A stretch of DNA of 64,000 nt from Pelagibacteraceae bacterium AG-430-F16 (GTDB lineage Bacteria; Pseudomonadota; Alphaproteobacteria; Pelagibacterales; Pelagibacteraceae): positions 124,001-188,000 of the forward strand of contig QCOG01000003.1 of NCBI GenBank assembly GCA_003213015.1. Direction: 5' to 3'. Under the pieces are notes generated by a model. That model saw nothing but the letters and a program-made list of their open reading frames with translations. It ran no database searches and was not told the origin of the DNA. Below, in pieces: positions 18,509 to 27,344 of the stretch (position 1 is its first letter; the number at the start of each line of letters is the position of its first letter). The position numbers and the translations under genes were made by a program.

Positions 18509-18875
18509 AATATCAATAATCTCAATTTTCTTTTGTCTCCTGATGGTAATTATTGTTCAAGCCGAAGATCTCGATTATTTTGGGAAAAAAATCGATATTA
18601 GAATTTTAGATAAACTTAGTTCAAAAAGTAAATTATTAAAATTAGATATTGGTAAAAGTTTTTCTTATAAGAATCTAGAAATTAAAGTTTTAAAATGTAA
18701 AAATTCTAAATTTGATGACAATCCAGAAATAACCACATATCTTCAAGTAAAGGATAATAAAAATTCTAATAATGATGAGGTTTTTGTTTTTAATGGATGG
18801 ACTTTTTCATCTAGTCCGTCAATCCAAGTTTTTGATCACCCAGTTTACGACTTATGGATTTTAAAGTGTTATTAA
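18474..18875 (+). CDS. DUF2155 family exported protein
   Basis: A 133-residue protein with an N-terminal signal or anchor (IISIFFCLLMVIIVQAED, about 14-32) and a compact domain ending VFNGWTFSSSPSIQVFDHPVYDLWILKC, the hallmark of DUF2155. Its function is unknown. It follows an NDUFA12-like gene, as its homologues often do. The start is uncertain because ATG 18474 lies 35 bases inside the previous gene; the stop overlaps the accC stop region by 4 bases. Confidence 0.85.
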   Translation: MKIKNIDLGKSKISIISIFFCLLMVIIVQAEDLDYFGKKIDIRILDKLSSKSKLLKLDIGKSFSYKNLEIKVLKCKNSKFDDNPEITTYLQVKDNKNSNNDEVFVFNGWTFSSSPSIQVFDHPVYDLWILKCY

Positions 18876-20209
18876 ACAATTTTTTCGTTGTCCAGCCAAG
18901 TTACATTAAACTTTGATTCAATAAATTTTTCGTGATTTAAAAGTTTTTTGTGTAACTTAATTGTTGTTGTAATTCCTTCTATAACAAATTCATCTAAAGA
19001 TCTTAAAGTTCGCTGTATTGCTTCTGTTCTGTTCCTGCCATGGCAAATTAGTTTACAAACCATGCTGTCATAGTAGGGTGTTACTTTGTAACCTTGATAA
19101 ATCGAACTATCCACTCTAGTTCTAAAACCAGATGGTTGATGACACATTCCAATTAATCCTGGGGATGGCTGAAAATTTATGCTTGGATCTTCTGCGTTTA
19201 TTCTACACTCAATAGCATGACCCCTCGGGTTAATGTCAGACTGTTCTAATGCAGTATTCCCTGTATATGCAATCCATATTTGTTCTTTAATAATATCTAT
19301 GCCAGTGACCATCTCTGTAACAGGATGTTCAACTTGAACCCTTGTGTTCATTTCTAAAAAATAAAATTTATTATCTTCATAAATAAACTCTACTGTTCCA
19401 GCTCCTTCGTAACCAATTTTAGATACCATATTTACGGTCTTATCAAAAAGATCTTTACGAATTTCGTCAGTTAAAACAGGACTTGGAGTTTCTTCAATTA
19501 ATTTTTGATGTCGTCTTTGAACAGAACAATCCCTTTCGTGTAAATGAACTGTATGATTTTTTCCTGAAAGCACCTGAACTTCGATATGACGTGGATTTTG
19601 AAAAAATTTTTCAATATACAACTCATCATTTCCAAAAAACTTCTTAGCTTCTGATTTTGCAGTTAAAAATAGGTTATCAAATTCTTTTTCAGATCTTACA
19701 ATTTTCATACCTTTACCACCACCTCCACCAGCTGCTTTTATAAGGATAGGAAAACCAATTTCTTTGGCTAACTTTTTACCACTTTCTAAATTTGAAATAC
19801 CACCTTCAGAACCTTCAATAACAGGTAAACCATACTTCTTTGCAATTTTTTTTGCTTCAATTTTATCACCCATCATTTTAATAAGTTTTGAAGATGGTCC
19901 AATAAATTTTATGTTATTTTCCTCAAGCATACTGGCAAAATTAAAATTTTCTGATAAAAAACCATATCCTGGATGAACTGCTTCGGAGTTGGTTATTTCT
20001 ATTGCTGATAATATTGCTGGTATGTTTAAATAACTATTTGCAGGTTGATGTGAACCGACACAGACACTTTCATCAGCTAATTTGACATGCATACTCTCTT
20101 TATCTACATCTGAATGTATTGCAACTGTTTGAATTCCCCATTCCTTACACGCTCTGATAATTCTAACAGCTATCTCACCTCTGTTAGCTATTAATATCTT
20201 TTTAAACAT
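18872..20209 (-). CDS. accC: Acetyl-CoA carboxylase, biotin carboxylase subunit
   Basis: AccC carboxylates biotin on AccB using ATP and bicarbonate, the first half of malonyl-CoA formation. The 445-residue ATP-grasp enzyme shows KILIANRGEIAVRIIRA at the N-terminus, HPGYGFLSEN, the glycine-rich ATP loop KAAGGGGGKGMKIV, RDCSVQRRHQKLIEE, and EMNTRVQVEHPVTE with the catalytic glutamate and arginine. It lies 2 bases after accB, and the two are clearly cotranscribed. Confidence 0.97.
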   Translation of the reverse strand: MFKKILIANRGEIAVRIIRACKEWGIQTVAIHSDVDKESMHVKLADESVCVGSHQPANSYLNIPAILSAIEITNSEAVHPGYGFLSENFNFASMLEENNIKFIGPSSKLIKMMGDKIEAKKIAKKYGLPVIEGSEGGISNLESGKKLAKEIGFPILIKAAGGGGGKGMKIVRSEKEFDNLFLTAKSEAKKFFGNDELYIEKFFQNPRHIEVQVLSGKNHTVHLHERDCSVQRRHQKLIEETPSPVLTDEIRKDLFDKTVNMVSKIGYEGAGTVEFIYEDNKFYFLEMNTRVQVEHPVTEMVTGIDIIKEQIWIAYTGNTALEQSDINPRGHAIECRINAEDPSINFQPSPGLIGMCHQPSGFRTRVDSSIYQGYKVTPYYDSMVCKLICHGRNRTEAIQRTLRSLDEFVIEGITTTIKLHKKLLNHEKFIESKFNVTWLDNEKIV

Positions 20210-20211
20210 TT

Positions 20212-20628
20212 TTAATCGATTACTACTAGAGTCTGACCATATTCAACGGGCTGACCGTCTTCAACATTCACACTTTTAACAACGCCGTCTTTAGGTGAAG
20301 GTACATGATTCATTGTTTTCATGGCTTCAACTATCATTACAGTATCACCTTTTTTAATTTTTTTTCCAGTTTCAATAAATTTTTTTGCTCCAGGTTCAGG
20401 CGCCAAATAAGCTGTTCCTATAATTGGTGATTTTATTTCAGTCCCAGATACAGATTCTAATTTTTTGTTATTTTTTTCTGTTGTAATTTCTGGTGACATA
20501 TTCTGACTTACTTTACTTTGCCTAGACACTTTTATCTTTGTATCGTTTTCAGAGTATTCAAGCTCAGTCAGTTTAAATTCTTCTAGGTTATCAACCAGTT
20601 CTTTAATTAATTTTTTATTAATCTTCAT
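20212..20628 (-). CDS. accB: Biotin carboxyl carrier protein of acetyl-CoA carboxylase
   Basis: A 138-residue carrier with an N-terminal helical region (NKKLIKELVDNLEEF), a low-complexity linker, and a C-terminal biotinyl domain with SPIIGTAYLAPEPGAKKF, the thumb, and the biotinylation motif EAMKTMNHV (lysine modified). The end, VEYGQTLVVID, is standard. It overlaps aroQ by 4 bases and precedes accC. Confidence 0.96.
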   Translation of the reverse strand: MKINKKLIKELVDNLEEFKLTELEYSENDTKIKVSRQSKVSQNMSPEITTEKNNKKLESVSGTEIKSPIIGTAYLAPEPGAKKFIETGKKIKKGDTVMIVEAMKTMNHVPSPKDGVVKSVNVEDGQPVEYGQTLVVID

Positions 20629-21065
20629 TTTTTTAAGAGTTTATGCATTGCTATTATGGCTAAAATATATCCTTCACTTCCAAGACCGAAAATTCCACCA
20701 TTTACTACATCGCTTATAAGAGATTTCTGTCTAAATTCCTCTCTTTTAAAAATATTTGATATGTGGACCTCTATTTTTTTTTTTTTAAATATTTCTAACG
20801 CATCTCTAATAGCTATTGATGTATGAGTGAATGCCGCAGCATTGATGATAATCCCATCAAATTTTTCATTTGCTGATTGTATTATAGATACCATTTCACC
20901 TTCTACATTTGATTGAGTAAATTCAACTTTAAGATCAAGTTCTTTACATTTCTCTTCACATTTTTTTTTTAAATCTTCATAAGTTATAGAACCATATTGT
21001 GATTGTTCTCTTTGGCCTAATAGATTAAGATTTGGACCGTTAAGAAAAAGTATATTTGAACCCAT
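20625..21065 (-). CDS. aroQ: 3-dehydroquinate dehydratase, type II
   Basis: Third step of the shikimate pathway to aromatic amino acids. The 146-residue dodecameric type II enzyme shows FLNGPNLNLLGQREQSQYG with the catalytic arginine and tyrosine loop, FTQSNVEGEMV, INAAAFTHTSIAIRDAL, and EVHISNIFKREEFRQKS. The aroQ-accB-accC order is widespread in proteobacteria. The loop reads SNIFKREEFR where many family members have SNIHAREEFR, so a residue near the substrate pocket differs. The gene starts 12 bases from the divergent thiS start. Confidence 0.95.
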   Translation of the reverse strand: MGSNILFLNGPNLNLLGQREQSQYGSITYEDLKKKCEEKCKELDLKVEFTQSNVEGEMVSIIQSANEKFDGIIINAAAFTHTSIAIRDALEIFKKKKIEVHISNIFKREEFRQKSLISDVVNGGIFGLGSEGYILAIIAMHKLLKK

Positions 21066-21077
21066 ACGTTATACATA

Positions 21078-21296
21078 ATGAAAAAAACCAAAAAAATCAA
21101 AATTATTTTGAATGGAAAATCGAGATCTTTACAAAAGATAACATCAGTTTACGATTTAATAAGATCTTTAAAATTATCAACAGACAAAGTAGCCATTGAA
21201 TTGAATAAAGAAATAATAAATAAGAAAGCAGTAAAAAATTTATATTTAAAAAATAACGATAAGATTGAAATTGTACATTTTATTGGAGGAGGGTAA
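21078..21296 (+). CDS. thiS: Sulfur carrier protein ThiS
   Basis: A 72-residue ubiquitin-fold protein ending VHFIGGG; the C-terminal Gly-Gly is thiocarboxylated and donates sulfur for thiazole formation. The internal [14 protein letters not shown] and [22 protein letters not shown] segments match ThiS. It shares one base with thiG. The adjacent thiF, thiO and thiE genes often found with it are not in the window. Confidence 0.93.
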   Translation: MKKTKKIKIILNGKSRSLQKITSVYDLIRSLKLSTDKVAIELNKEIINKKAVKNLYLKNNDKIEIVHFIGGG

Positions 21297-22066
21297 TGAA
21301 GGATTTTTTTAAAATAGCTAATAAAAAATTTAAGTCTAGATTAATTGTAGGAACTGGAAAATATAAAAGTTTTTCAGAATGTGCTAAAGCAATTAAATAT
21401 TCAGGTGCTGAAATAGTTACTGTAGCAGTCAGAAGGGTAAATATAGTTGATAAAAAGAAACCTTTACTGATGGATTATATCGATCCAAAAAAAATAACTT
21501 ATCTTCCAAACACAGCTGGATGTTTCACCTCGGAAGATGCACTTAGAACTTTGCGACTAGCAAGAGAAATAGGAGGTTGGAAACTGGTTAAACTTGAGGT
21601 TCTAGGAGATAAAAAAAATCTATTTCCAGACATGATTGAAACTTTGAGATCAACAGAAATTTTAACAAAAGAGGGGTTTAAAGTTATGGTTTACTGTAGT
21701 GATGATCCATTAATGGCTAAACGTTTAGAAGACTCAGGTGCAGTTGCAATTATGCCATTAGCAGCTCCAATTGGATCTGGATTAGGAATTCAAAATTATA
21801 CAAATATTAAAATAATTAGAAATCAAACTAAACTACCCGTTATAATCGACGCAGGTATTGGTCAAGCCTCAGATGCTGCTATCGCTATGGAATTAGGATG
21901 TGATGGTGTTTTAATCAATACTGCAATTGCAAAAGCAAAGAAACCATTTGAAATGGCTGAAGCTATGAAGTTTGCAGTTATTGCTGGAAGGAAGTCCTTT
22001 ATTTCTGGAAGAATTTCAAAAATATTACATGGATCCCGTTCAACAACGAACAAAGGTATTATCTAG
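21296..22066 (+). CDS. thiG: Thiazole synthase
   Basis: ThiG condenses DXP, ThiS thiocarboxylate and dehydroglycine into the thiazole phosphate of thiamin. The 256-residue TIM barrel has [58 protein letters not shown] with the Schiff-base lysine, [14 protein letters not shown] and [30 protein letters not shown]. The start overlaps the thiS stop by one base. The stop overlaps the convergent RNase E gene by 8 bases. Confidence 0.96.
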   Translation: MKDFFKIANKKFKSRLIVGTGKYKSFSECAKAIKYSGAEIVTVAVRRVNIVDKKKPLLMDYIDPKKITYLPNTAGCFTSEDALRTLRLAREIGGWKLVKLEVLGDKKNLFPDMIETLRSTEILTKEGFKVMVYCSDDPLMAKRLEDSGAVAIMPLAAPIGSGLGIQNYTNIKIIRNQTKLPVIIDAGIGQASDAAIAMELGCDGVLINTAIAKAKKPFEMAEAMKFAVIAGRKSFISGRISKILHGSRSTTNKGII

Positions 22067-23822
22067 GTCTTTTACTTTTATTTTTTCTATAAAATTTTTT
22101 CTTTTTGAAATTTTTTGATTTAAATTTTGGCTTACCTTTAAGATTATTTTCTATTTTCTTTTCAATTGAAATTTTTTTCAGCTCAATCGTATTTTCAAGT
22201 TTCTCCAAAACTTTTTTACTTTTATTTAAAAATTCAATTTTATACTCAGGGACCAAAAGAGACAAATCCCCCACAAAAGTTAATTTGATTTTATTTTTCT
22301 TTTCAATATAAAGTAAATCTTCTTTAAAATTTTCATTAAGGAAATTTTTAATTTTTTCAGGCACAGTAATTTGGACTAATTTTGACTTATTTTTAATAGC
22401 ATTAACCTCAACAGTTTTTAATACTTTCTGGGCGAACGACTCGTTAGTTAAAGAAATGTTCCATTGAACACTACTTTCTCTTAGTCTTTGACGTGACATT
22501 TCAAGCAACCCAAAGCTACTAATTCTTCCAATTTGAATTCTTGCCCTATCTTTTCTGCATCTTTCTTTTAATCGTCTTTCTACTTGCCTTCTGTTACCAA
22601 AGCTCATCATATCAATAAAATCTATTATAATGAGACCAGATAAATCTCTTATTTTTATTTGTCTTGCTATTTCCTCTGCTGCTTCAAGGTTTGTATCTAG
22701 TGCAGTGCTTTCAACATTTTTTTGTTTAATTGACCTTCCAGAATTAACATCAATTGAGACTAAAGCCTCTGTCGGGTTTATAACTAAGTATCCACCCGAA
22801 GATAGTTTAACTTGGGTATCATAAATATCATTTAATTTATTCTCAATATTTTCTTTAATAAATAACGGAATTTTATCTCTATATTTTTTAATTTTTTTTA
22901 CATGACTAGGCATCAAAATTTTCATAAAGTTTTTTGCTTTTTGATACCCATCATTACCGTCTACAATTATATTTTGAGTTTCATCATCGTAAATGTCTCT
23001 TAAAGTTCTTTTAATTATGTCGCTTTCCTGATGAATTAATTTAGGCGCAATTGAACTCATTGCATTTTCTTTAATAGTTTCCCAAGACTTAATCAAACTT
23101 TGAAGATCATAATTGATTTCATTTTTACTTTTGTTTGATCCAGCAGTTCTTACAATCAATCCCATTTCTTTTGGAATAGTAATTTCGTTCAATATTGATC
23201 TTATTTTTTTTCTCTCACCAGAATTAAAAATTTTTCTTGAAATACCACCACCTTTTGGCGTGTTTGGCATTAAGACTATATATTTACCCGCGATAGATAT
23301 AAAGGTTGAAAGGGCTGCACCTTTTAATCCTCGCTCATCTTTCAATACCTGAACTAATATAACTTGATTTGGTTTTATCACCTCTTGAATTTTGTATCTT
23401 TTAGAAGGAGCTTTACTTTGCTTAAAATGTCCTTCATTTTGATTTTCTACTTCTGGCTTTTTTTCAACAGCGTCATTATCATTTTTTTCATTATCAATTT
23501 CTTCTTTCTCACTTTGTTTGGCTAATTCTTCTCTAACTTGTTTTTCCTCTTCTTTAATTTTCTCCAAATCACTAGAGGGTATTTGGTAATAATCTGATTG
23601 GATATCATTAAAAGATAAAAATCCATGTCTCTCTCTTCCAAAATCAACGAAGGCGGCTTGGAGCGATGGCTCAATTCTGCTAACTTTACCTAAATAAATA
23701 TTGTTTTTTATGAGAGTATTTTTTATACCTTCATATTCATAGTCTTCAATATTTCCGTTTTCTTTAAGAACAACGCGTGTTTCATCTGGATGCGAAGCAT
23801 CAATGTATAAATTCTTTTCCAT
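22059..23822 (-). CDS. rne: Ribonuclease E/G family endoribonuclease
   Basis: Endoribonuclease for rRNA maturation and mRNA decay. From ATG 23822 the protein is 587 residues: [15 protein letters not shown], a split S1 domain ([20 protein letters not shown]) with an acidic, charged insertion at about 90-150, the 5' sensor and DNase I-like region ([30 protein letters not shown]) carrying the Mg-binding aspartates, and a lysine-rich C-terminal tail ([14 protein letters not shown]). The zinc-link cysteines normally just after MSRQRLR are absent. An in-frame upstream start at 23885 is possible but the conserved sequence begins at 23822. Confidence 0.9.
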   Translation of the reverse strand: MEKNLYIDASHPDETRVVLKENGNIEDYEYEGIKNTLIKNNIYLGKVSRIEPSLQAAFVDFGRERHGFLSFNDIQSDYYQIPSSDLEKIKEEEKQVREELAKQSEKEEIDNEKNDNDAVEKKPEVENQNEGHFKQSKAPSKRYKIQEVIKPNQVILVQVLKDERGLKGAALSTFISIAGKYIVLMPNTPKGGGISRKIFNSGERKKIRSILNEITIPKEMGLIVRTAGSNKSKNEINYDLQSLIKSWETIKENAMSSIAPKLIHQESDIIKRTLRDIYDDETQNIIVDGNDGYQKAKNFMKILMPSHVKKIKKYRDKIPLFIKENIENKLNDIYDTQVKLSSGGYLVINPTEALVSIDVNSGRSIKQKNVESTALDTNLEAAEEIARQIKIRDLSGLIIIDFIDMMSFGNRRQVERRLKERCRKDRARIQIGRISSFGLLEMSRQRLRESSVQWNISLTNESFAQKVLKTVEVNAIKNKSKLVQITVPEKIKNFLNENFKEDLLYIEKKNKIKLTFVGDLSLLVPEYKIEFLNKSKKVLEKLENTIELKKISIEKKIENNLKGKPKFKSKNFKKKKFYRKNKSKRPR

Positions 23823-23903
23823 AATATTAGTGTTAAATTTTTCATTTATTTTCAAATTCTGATGCCTTATCTTTAACAAATTCATGAATTAAATGAAACT
23901 AAA

Positions 23904-26246
23904 ATGAGTAAGTATTTTAAAAAAACATTAATAATTTTTGCATCATCAATTTTACTATTTTTGATTGTAGTAATTTCAATATTGTGGGGTTTTTCCAATG
24001 ATTTACCTGATTATAAGTTTTTAAAAAATTATAAGGCACCTGTCTCTAGTAAAGTCTACTCAGGGGATGGTGATTTAATTCAAGATTTTTCATCAGAGAA
24101 AAGAATTTTTATTCCTTATAATTCAATTCCACCTAAAGTTATAAATGCGTTTTTATCAGCGGAAGATAAGAATTTCTTCGATCATCCTGGTGTCGATGCA
24201 AAAGGAGTTTTAAGAGCAGTAATTAAAAATTTTTCAAATATAATAAATTCAAGAAGATTAGAAGGCGCCTCAACAATAACCCAACAAGTAGCAAAGAATT
24301 TTTTATTATCTAATGAAGTAAGTTTAAATAGAAAATTAAAAGAAGCTATATTAGCATTTAGAATAGAAAGAAGTTTGAGTAAAGAGAGAATTCTTGAACT
24401 TTATTTAAATCAAATTTATTTAGGTCAAGGAACTTATGGTATTGCATCTGCAAGCCTGGAGTATTTTGATAAATCTGTAGATGAGCTTCAGTATGTAGAA
24501 GCAGCCTTATTAGCTGCTCTCCCAAAGGCACCAAGTAGATACAATCCTTATAAAAACGAAAAGCTTGCTAAGTTTAGAAGAGATTTAGTTTTAAAGAATT
24601 TACTTGATAATAACTATATTGACAAAAAAAAATATGAAGATTTAAAAAATTTAAAGATTAAACTTAAAAAAAGAGAAAAAGTTTTTTTAGAAGACTCCAG
24701 ATATTATGTTGAAGAAATACGAAAAAATACTATTAAACAGCTTGGCTACGATAAAGTTTACAAAGAGGGATTAAATATTAAAACTCCCCTGAATCTGGAA
24801 CTTCAAAAAATAGCAACGAATTCATTACGTGATGGGATAGAAAAATACGACAGAAGAAAAGGATGGAGGGGACCAATTCAAAATATAAATCTTAGTATAA
24901 ATGATTGGACTAGTAAGATAGAATTAAAAAAACTTGAAAAAACTTTCAATTGGAAAATTGCAAGAGTAATAAAAATAGGTATTGCAAACTTTGAAATAGT
25001 AACTTCAGATGGCGACGTAGGTTATATTACTAATGAAAATATTAAATGGACACGAAAAAAGAATACCTCTTTTAATGAGGGGGATGTTATTTATGTAAAA
25101 AAAAAGGAAGGGTCTAATGAGTATATTTTAAAACAACTTCCTACAGCAAATGGAGCAATCGTGGTAATGGACCCTTTTAACGGAAGAGTTTTAGCTCTGA
25201 GTGGAGGTTTTAGTTTTAATCAAAGTGAATTTAATAGAGCAACGCAGGCGCAAAGACAGCCAGGATCTGCCTTCAAACCTTTTGTTTATGCTACCGCTTT
25301 AGAAAATGGCTACTCTCCATCAACATTAGTTTTAGACGCACCTTTAGTTTTAGCCCAAGGGACAGACTTAAAGATGTGGAAACCTGAAAATTATGGAAAG
25401 AAATTTTATGGGCCTTCAACTTTAAGAATGGGTCTCGAGAAATCAAGAAATCTTATGACTGTAAGAATTTCTCAGGACCTAGGTTTAAAAAAAATTACCA
25501 AAATTTCTAAAGAACTGGGAATATATGAAAATCCAAATGAATTACTTTCAATTTCCTTAGGATCTGCCGAGACTACTTTGCTAAAATTAACAAGTGCATA
25601 TTGTTCATTTGTAAATGGTGGAAAATTAATAGAACCAAAGCTTATAGATAGAATTCAAGATAGTGAAGGGAACACAATATATAAAACTGAGGTAAGAAAA
25701 TGTAAAAATTGTAAAGATGTGTCTATACAGAGCAATGATGTACCAGAAATTAAAGATGACTCCAAACAAATTTTCTCACCCCAGACTGCTTATCAAATTA
25801 CATCAATTTTAGAGGGAGCAACTAAAACCGGTACAGCAAAAAAATTAAGAGATTTAAAGATGGATCTTGCTGGAAAAACTGGAACAACAAACAAAAATAC
25901 AGATACCTGGTTTATTGGTTTTACGTCAGATTTAGTAATAGGTGTTTATGTTGGTTATGATGAACCAAAATCACTTGGAAAATTTGAAACTGGAGCCAAA
26001 ACAGCGATGCCAATTTTTAAAAGTTTTATTAAATCAGCTTTAAAAAAAGAAAATACGAGACCATTTAAAGTACCTGAAAATATAACTATGATGGTTGTTG
26101 ATTCTAAAACCGGAAAAAAAGTAAGCTTTGCTTCGAAGAAAACGTTAATAGAGTCTTTTAAAAGTGATAAATTTCTCGAAAAAACAAATATTTCAAAAAG
26201 AATTAATAATAGATTTAACAATAATAATATATTAAAATTCTACTAA
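23904..26246 (+). CDS. mrcA: Penicillin-binding protein 1A (bifunctional transglycosylase/transpeptidase)
   Basis: Polymerises and crosslinks peptidoglycan. The 780-residue protein has one N-terminal membrane helix (about 8-29), a GT51 domain with SAEDKNFFDHPGVD (catalytic glutamate), GASTITQQVAKN and RIERSLSKERILELYLNQIYLGQ, an OB-like insertion (about 300-410), and a transpeptidase domain with RQPGSAFKPFVYA (SxxK serine), SRN and KTGTTNKNTDTWFIG. The rne-mrcA divergence and the mrcA-prfB junction (TAATG, one base shared) are usual in alphaproteobacteria. Confidence 0.95.
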   Translation: MSKYFKKTLIIFASSILLFLIVVISILWGFSNDLPDYKFLKNYKAPVSSKVYSGDGDLIQDFSSEKRIFIPYNSIPPKVINAFLSAEDKNFFDHPGVDAKGVLRAVIKNFSNIINSRRLEGASTITQQVAKNFLLSNEVSLNRKLKEAILAFRIERSLSKERILELYLNQIYLGQGTYGIASASLEYFDKSVDELQYVEAALLAALPKAPSRYNPYKNEKLAKFRRDLVLKNLLDNNYIDKKKYEDLKNLKIKLKKREKVFLEDSRYYVEEIRKNTIKQLGYDKVYKEGLNIKTPLNLELQKIATNSLRDGIEKYDRRKGWRGPIQNINLSINDWTSKIELKKLEKTFNWKIARVIKIGIANFEIVTSDGDVGYITNENIKWTRKKNTSFNEGDVIYVKKKEGSNEYILKQLPTANGAIVVMDPFNGRVLALSGGFSFNQSEFNRATQAQRQPGSAFKPFVYATALENGYSPSTLVLDAPLVLAQGTDLKMWKPENYGKKFYGPSTLRMGLEKSRNLMTVRISQDLGLKKITKISKELGIYENPNELLSISLGSAETTLLKLTSAYCSFVNGGKLIEPKLIDRIQDSEGNTIYKTEVRKCKNCKDVSIQSNDVPEIKDDSKQIFSPQTAYQITSILEGATKTGTAKKLRDLKMDLAGKTGTTNKNTDTWFIGFTSDLVIGVYVGYDEPKSLGKFETGAKTAMPIFKSFIKSALKKENTRPFKVPENITMMVVDSKTGKKVSFASKKTLIESFKSDKFLEKTNISKRINNRFNNNNILKFY

Positions 26247-27344
26247 TGAGTGAAGAATTCTTTCAAAATGTAACTGAAGTCAATAAGGTTAATCAAAGAA
26301 TAAAGGAGTATCTTTGAAAAGCACAACTTTGAAAAAAAATTAGATAAGTATAATAAACTAATTTTATCCGAAAATTTTTGGAAAGATAAATTTGAAGCTC
26401 AAAAAGTTCTTAAAGAAAAAAAATTCCACGAAACTTTAATAAATTCATATATAGAAACTACGAAATATTTAAAAGAGTTAGAGGAATTTTATAATCTAGC
26501 CTTGGAGGAAAACAATAAAAACTTAATTCAAGACACATTAGAAAATATTAAAAATCTTAAAAACACTGTTAAGAAAAATGAGATTAAATGTTTTCTTTCA
26601 AAAGAAACAGACAGCAATGATTGTTTCTTAGAAATTCATGCTGGTGCTGGAGGGACAGAAAGTCAAGACTGGGCAGAGATGCTTAGAAGAATGTATATGA
26701 AATGGGCCCAGTCGAAAGAATTTAAAAACCATATTATTAGTGAACATAAAGGTGACGAAGCTGGTCTCAAATCATCAACTATAAAAATATCTGGTGATTA
26801 TGTTTTTGGGTGGCTCAAAACAGAGTCTGGAATTCATAGACTGGTAAGAATTTCCCCTTTTGACTCTGGTGCCAGACGACACACAAGTTTTGCGAGTGTT
26901 TGGGTTTATCCTGTAGTTGATGAGAATATTGATGTTGAAATTTTAGAAAAAGACTTAAGAATTGATACATACAGATCCAGCGGAGCTGGTGGACAGCACG
27001 TAAACACCACTGACAGCGCTGTAAGGATTACGCATCTTCCAACAAAAATAGTCGTACAGTGTCAAAATGAAAGATCTCAGCATAAAAATAAAGAAACTTG
27101 TATGCAAATGCTTAAAGCAAGATTATATAATTTTGAATTGGAAAAGAGAGAAAAAGAAAACGAAAACAAACAGGACTCTAAAAAAGACATAGGGTGGGGT
27201 CATCAAATAAGATCATATGTTTTGCACCCATATCGATTAGTTAAAGACAATAGGACCAGTCATGAATCAAGTGATCCTCAAAAGATATTGGACGGAGATA
27301 TAGACGGCTTTTTAGAAAACTCCCTATTTAAACTAGATGCTTAA
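26246..27344 (+). CDS. prfB: Peptide chain release factor 2, with programmed +1 frameshift
   Basis: RF2 ends translation at UGA and UAA. The gene is in two frames: codons from ATG 26246 give 23 residues ending RIKEYL and then UGA at 26315-26317. Skipping the T at 26315 joins it to the frame that runs to 27344, giving 365 residues, exactly the length of E. coli RF2. The shift site reads AAGGAG-TAT-CTT-TGA, the known autoregulatory signal. The product has the stop-codon-reading SPF tripeptide (203-205) and the catalytic GGQ (248-250). A gene caller will report only a truncated C-terminal product starting at TTG 26502. Confidence 0.95.
26297..26317 (+). promoter_or_regulatory. prfB +1 programmed frameshift signal
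   Basis: A Shine-Dalgarno-like AAGGAG (26303-26308) sits three bases ahead of the slippery CTT (26312-26314) and the in-frame TGA (26315-26317). This is the arrangement that makes ribosomes slip to +1 when RF2 is scarce, so RF2 controls its own synthesis. Confidence 0.93.

Noticed and set aside
26502..27344. prfB as a truncated gene or pseudogene starting at TTG 26502
   Set aside because: The upstream 23 codons plus the +1 shift give a full 365-residue RF2 with a canonical frameshift signal.
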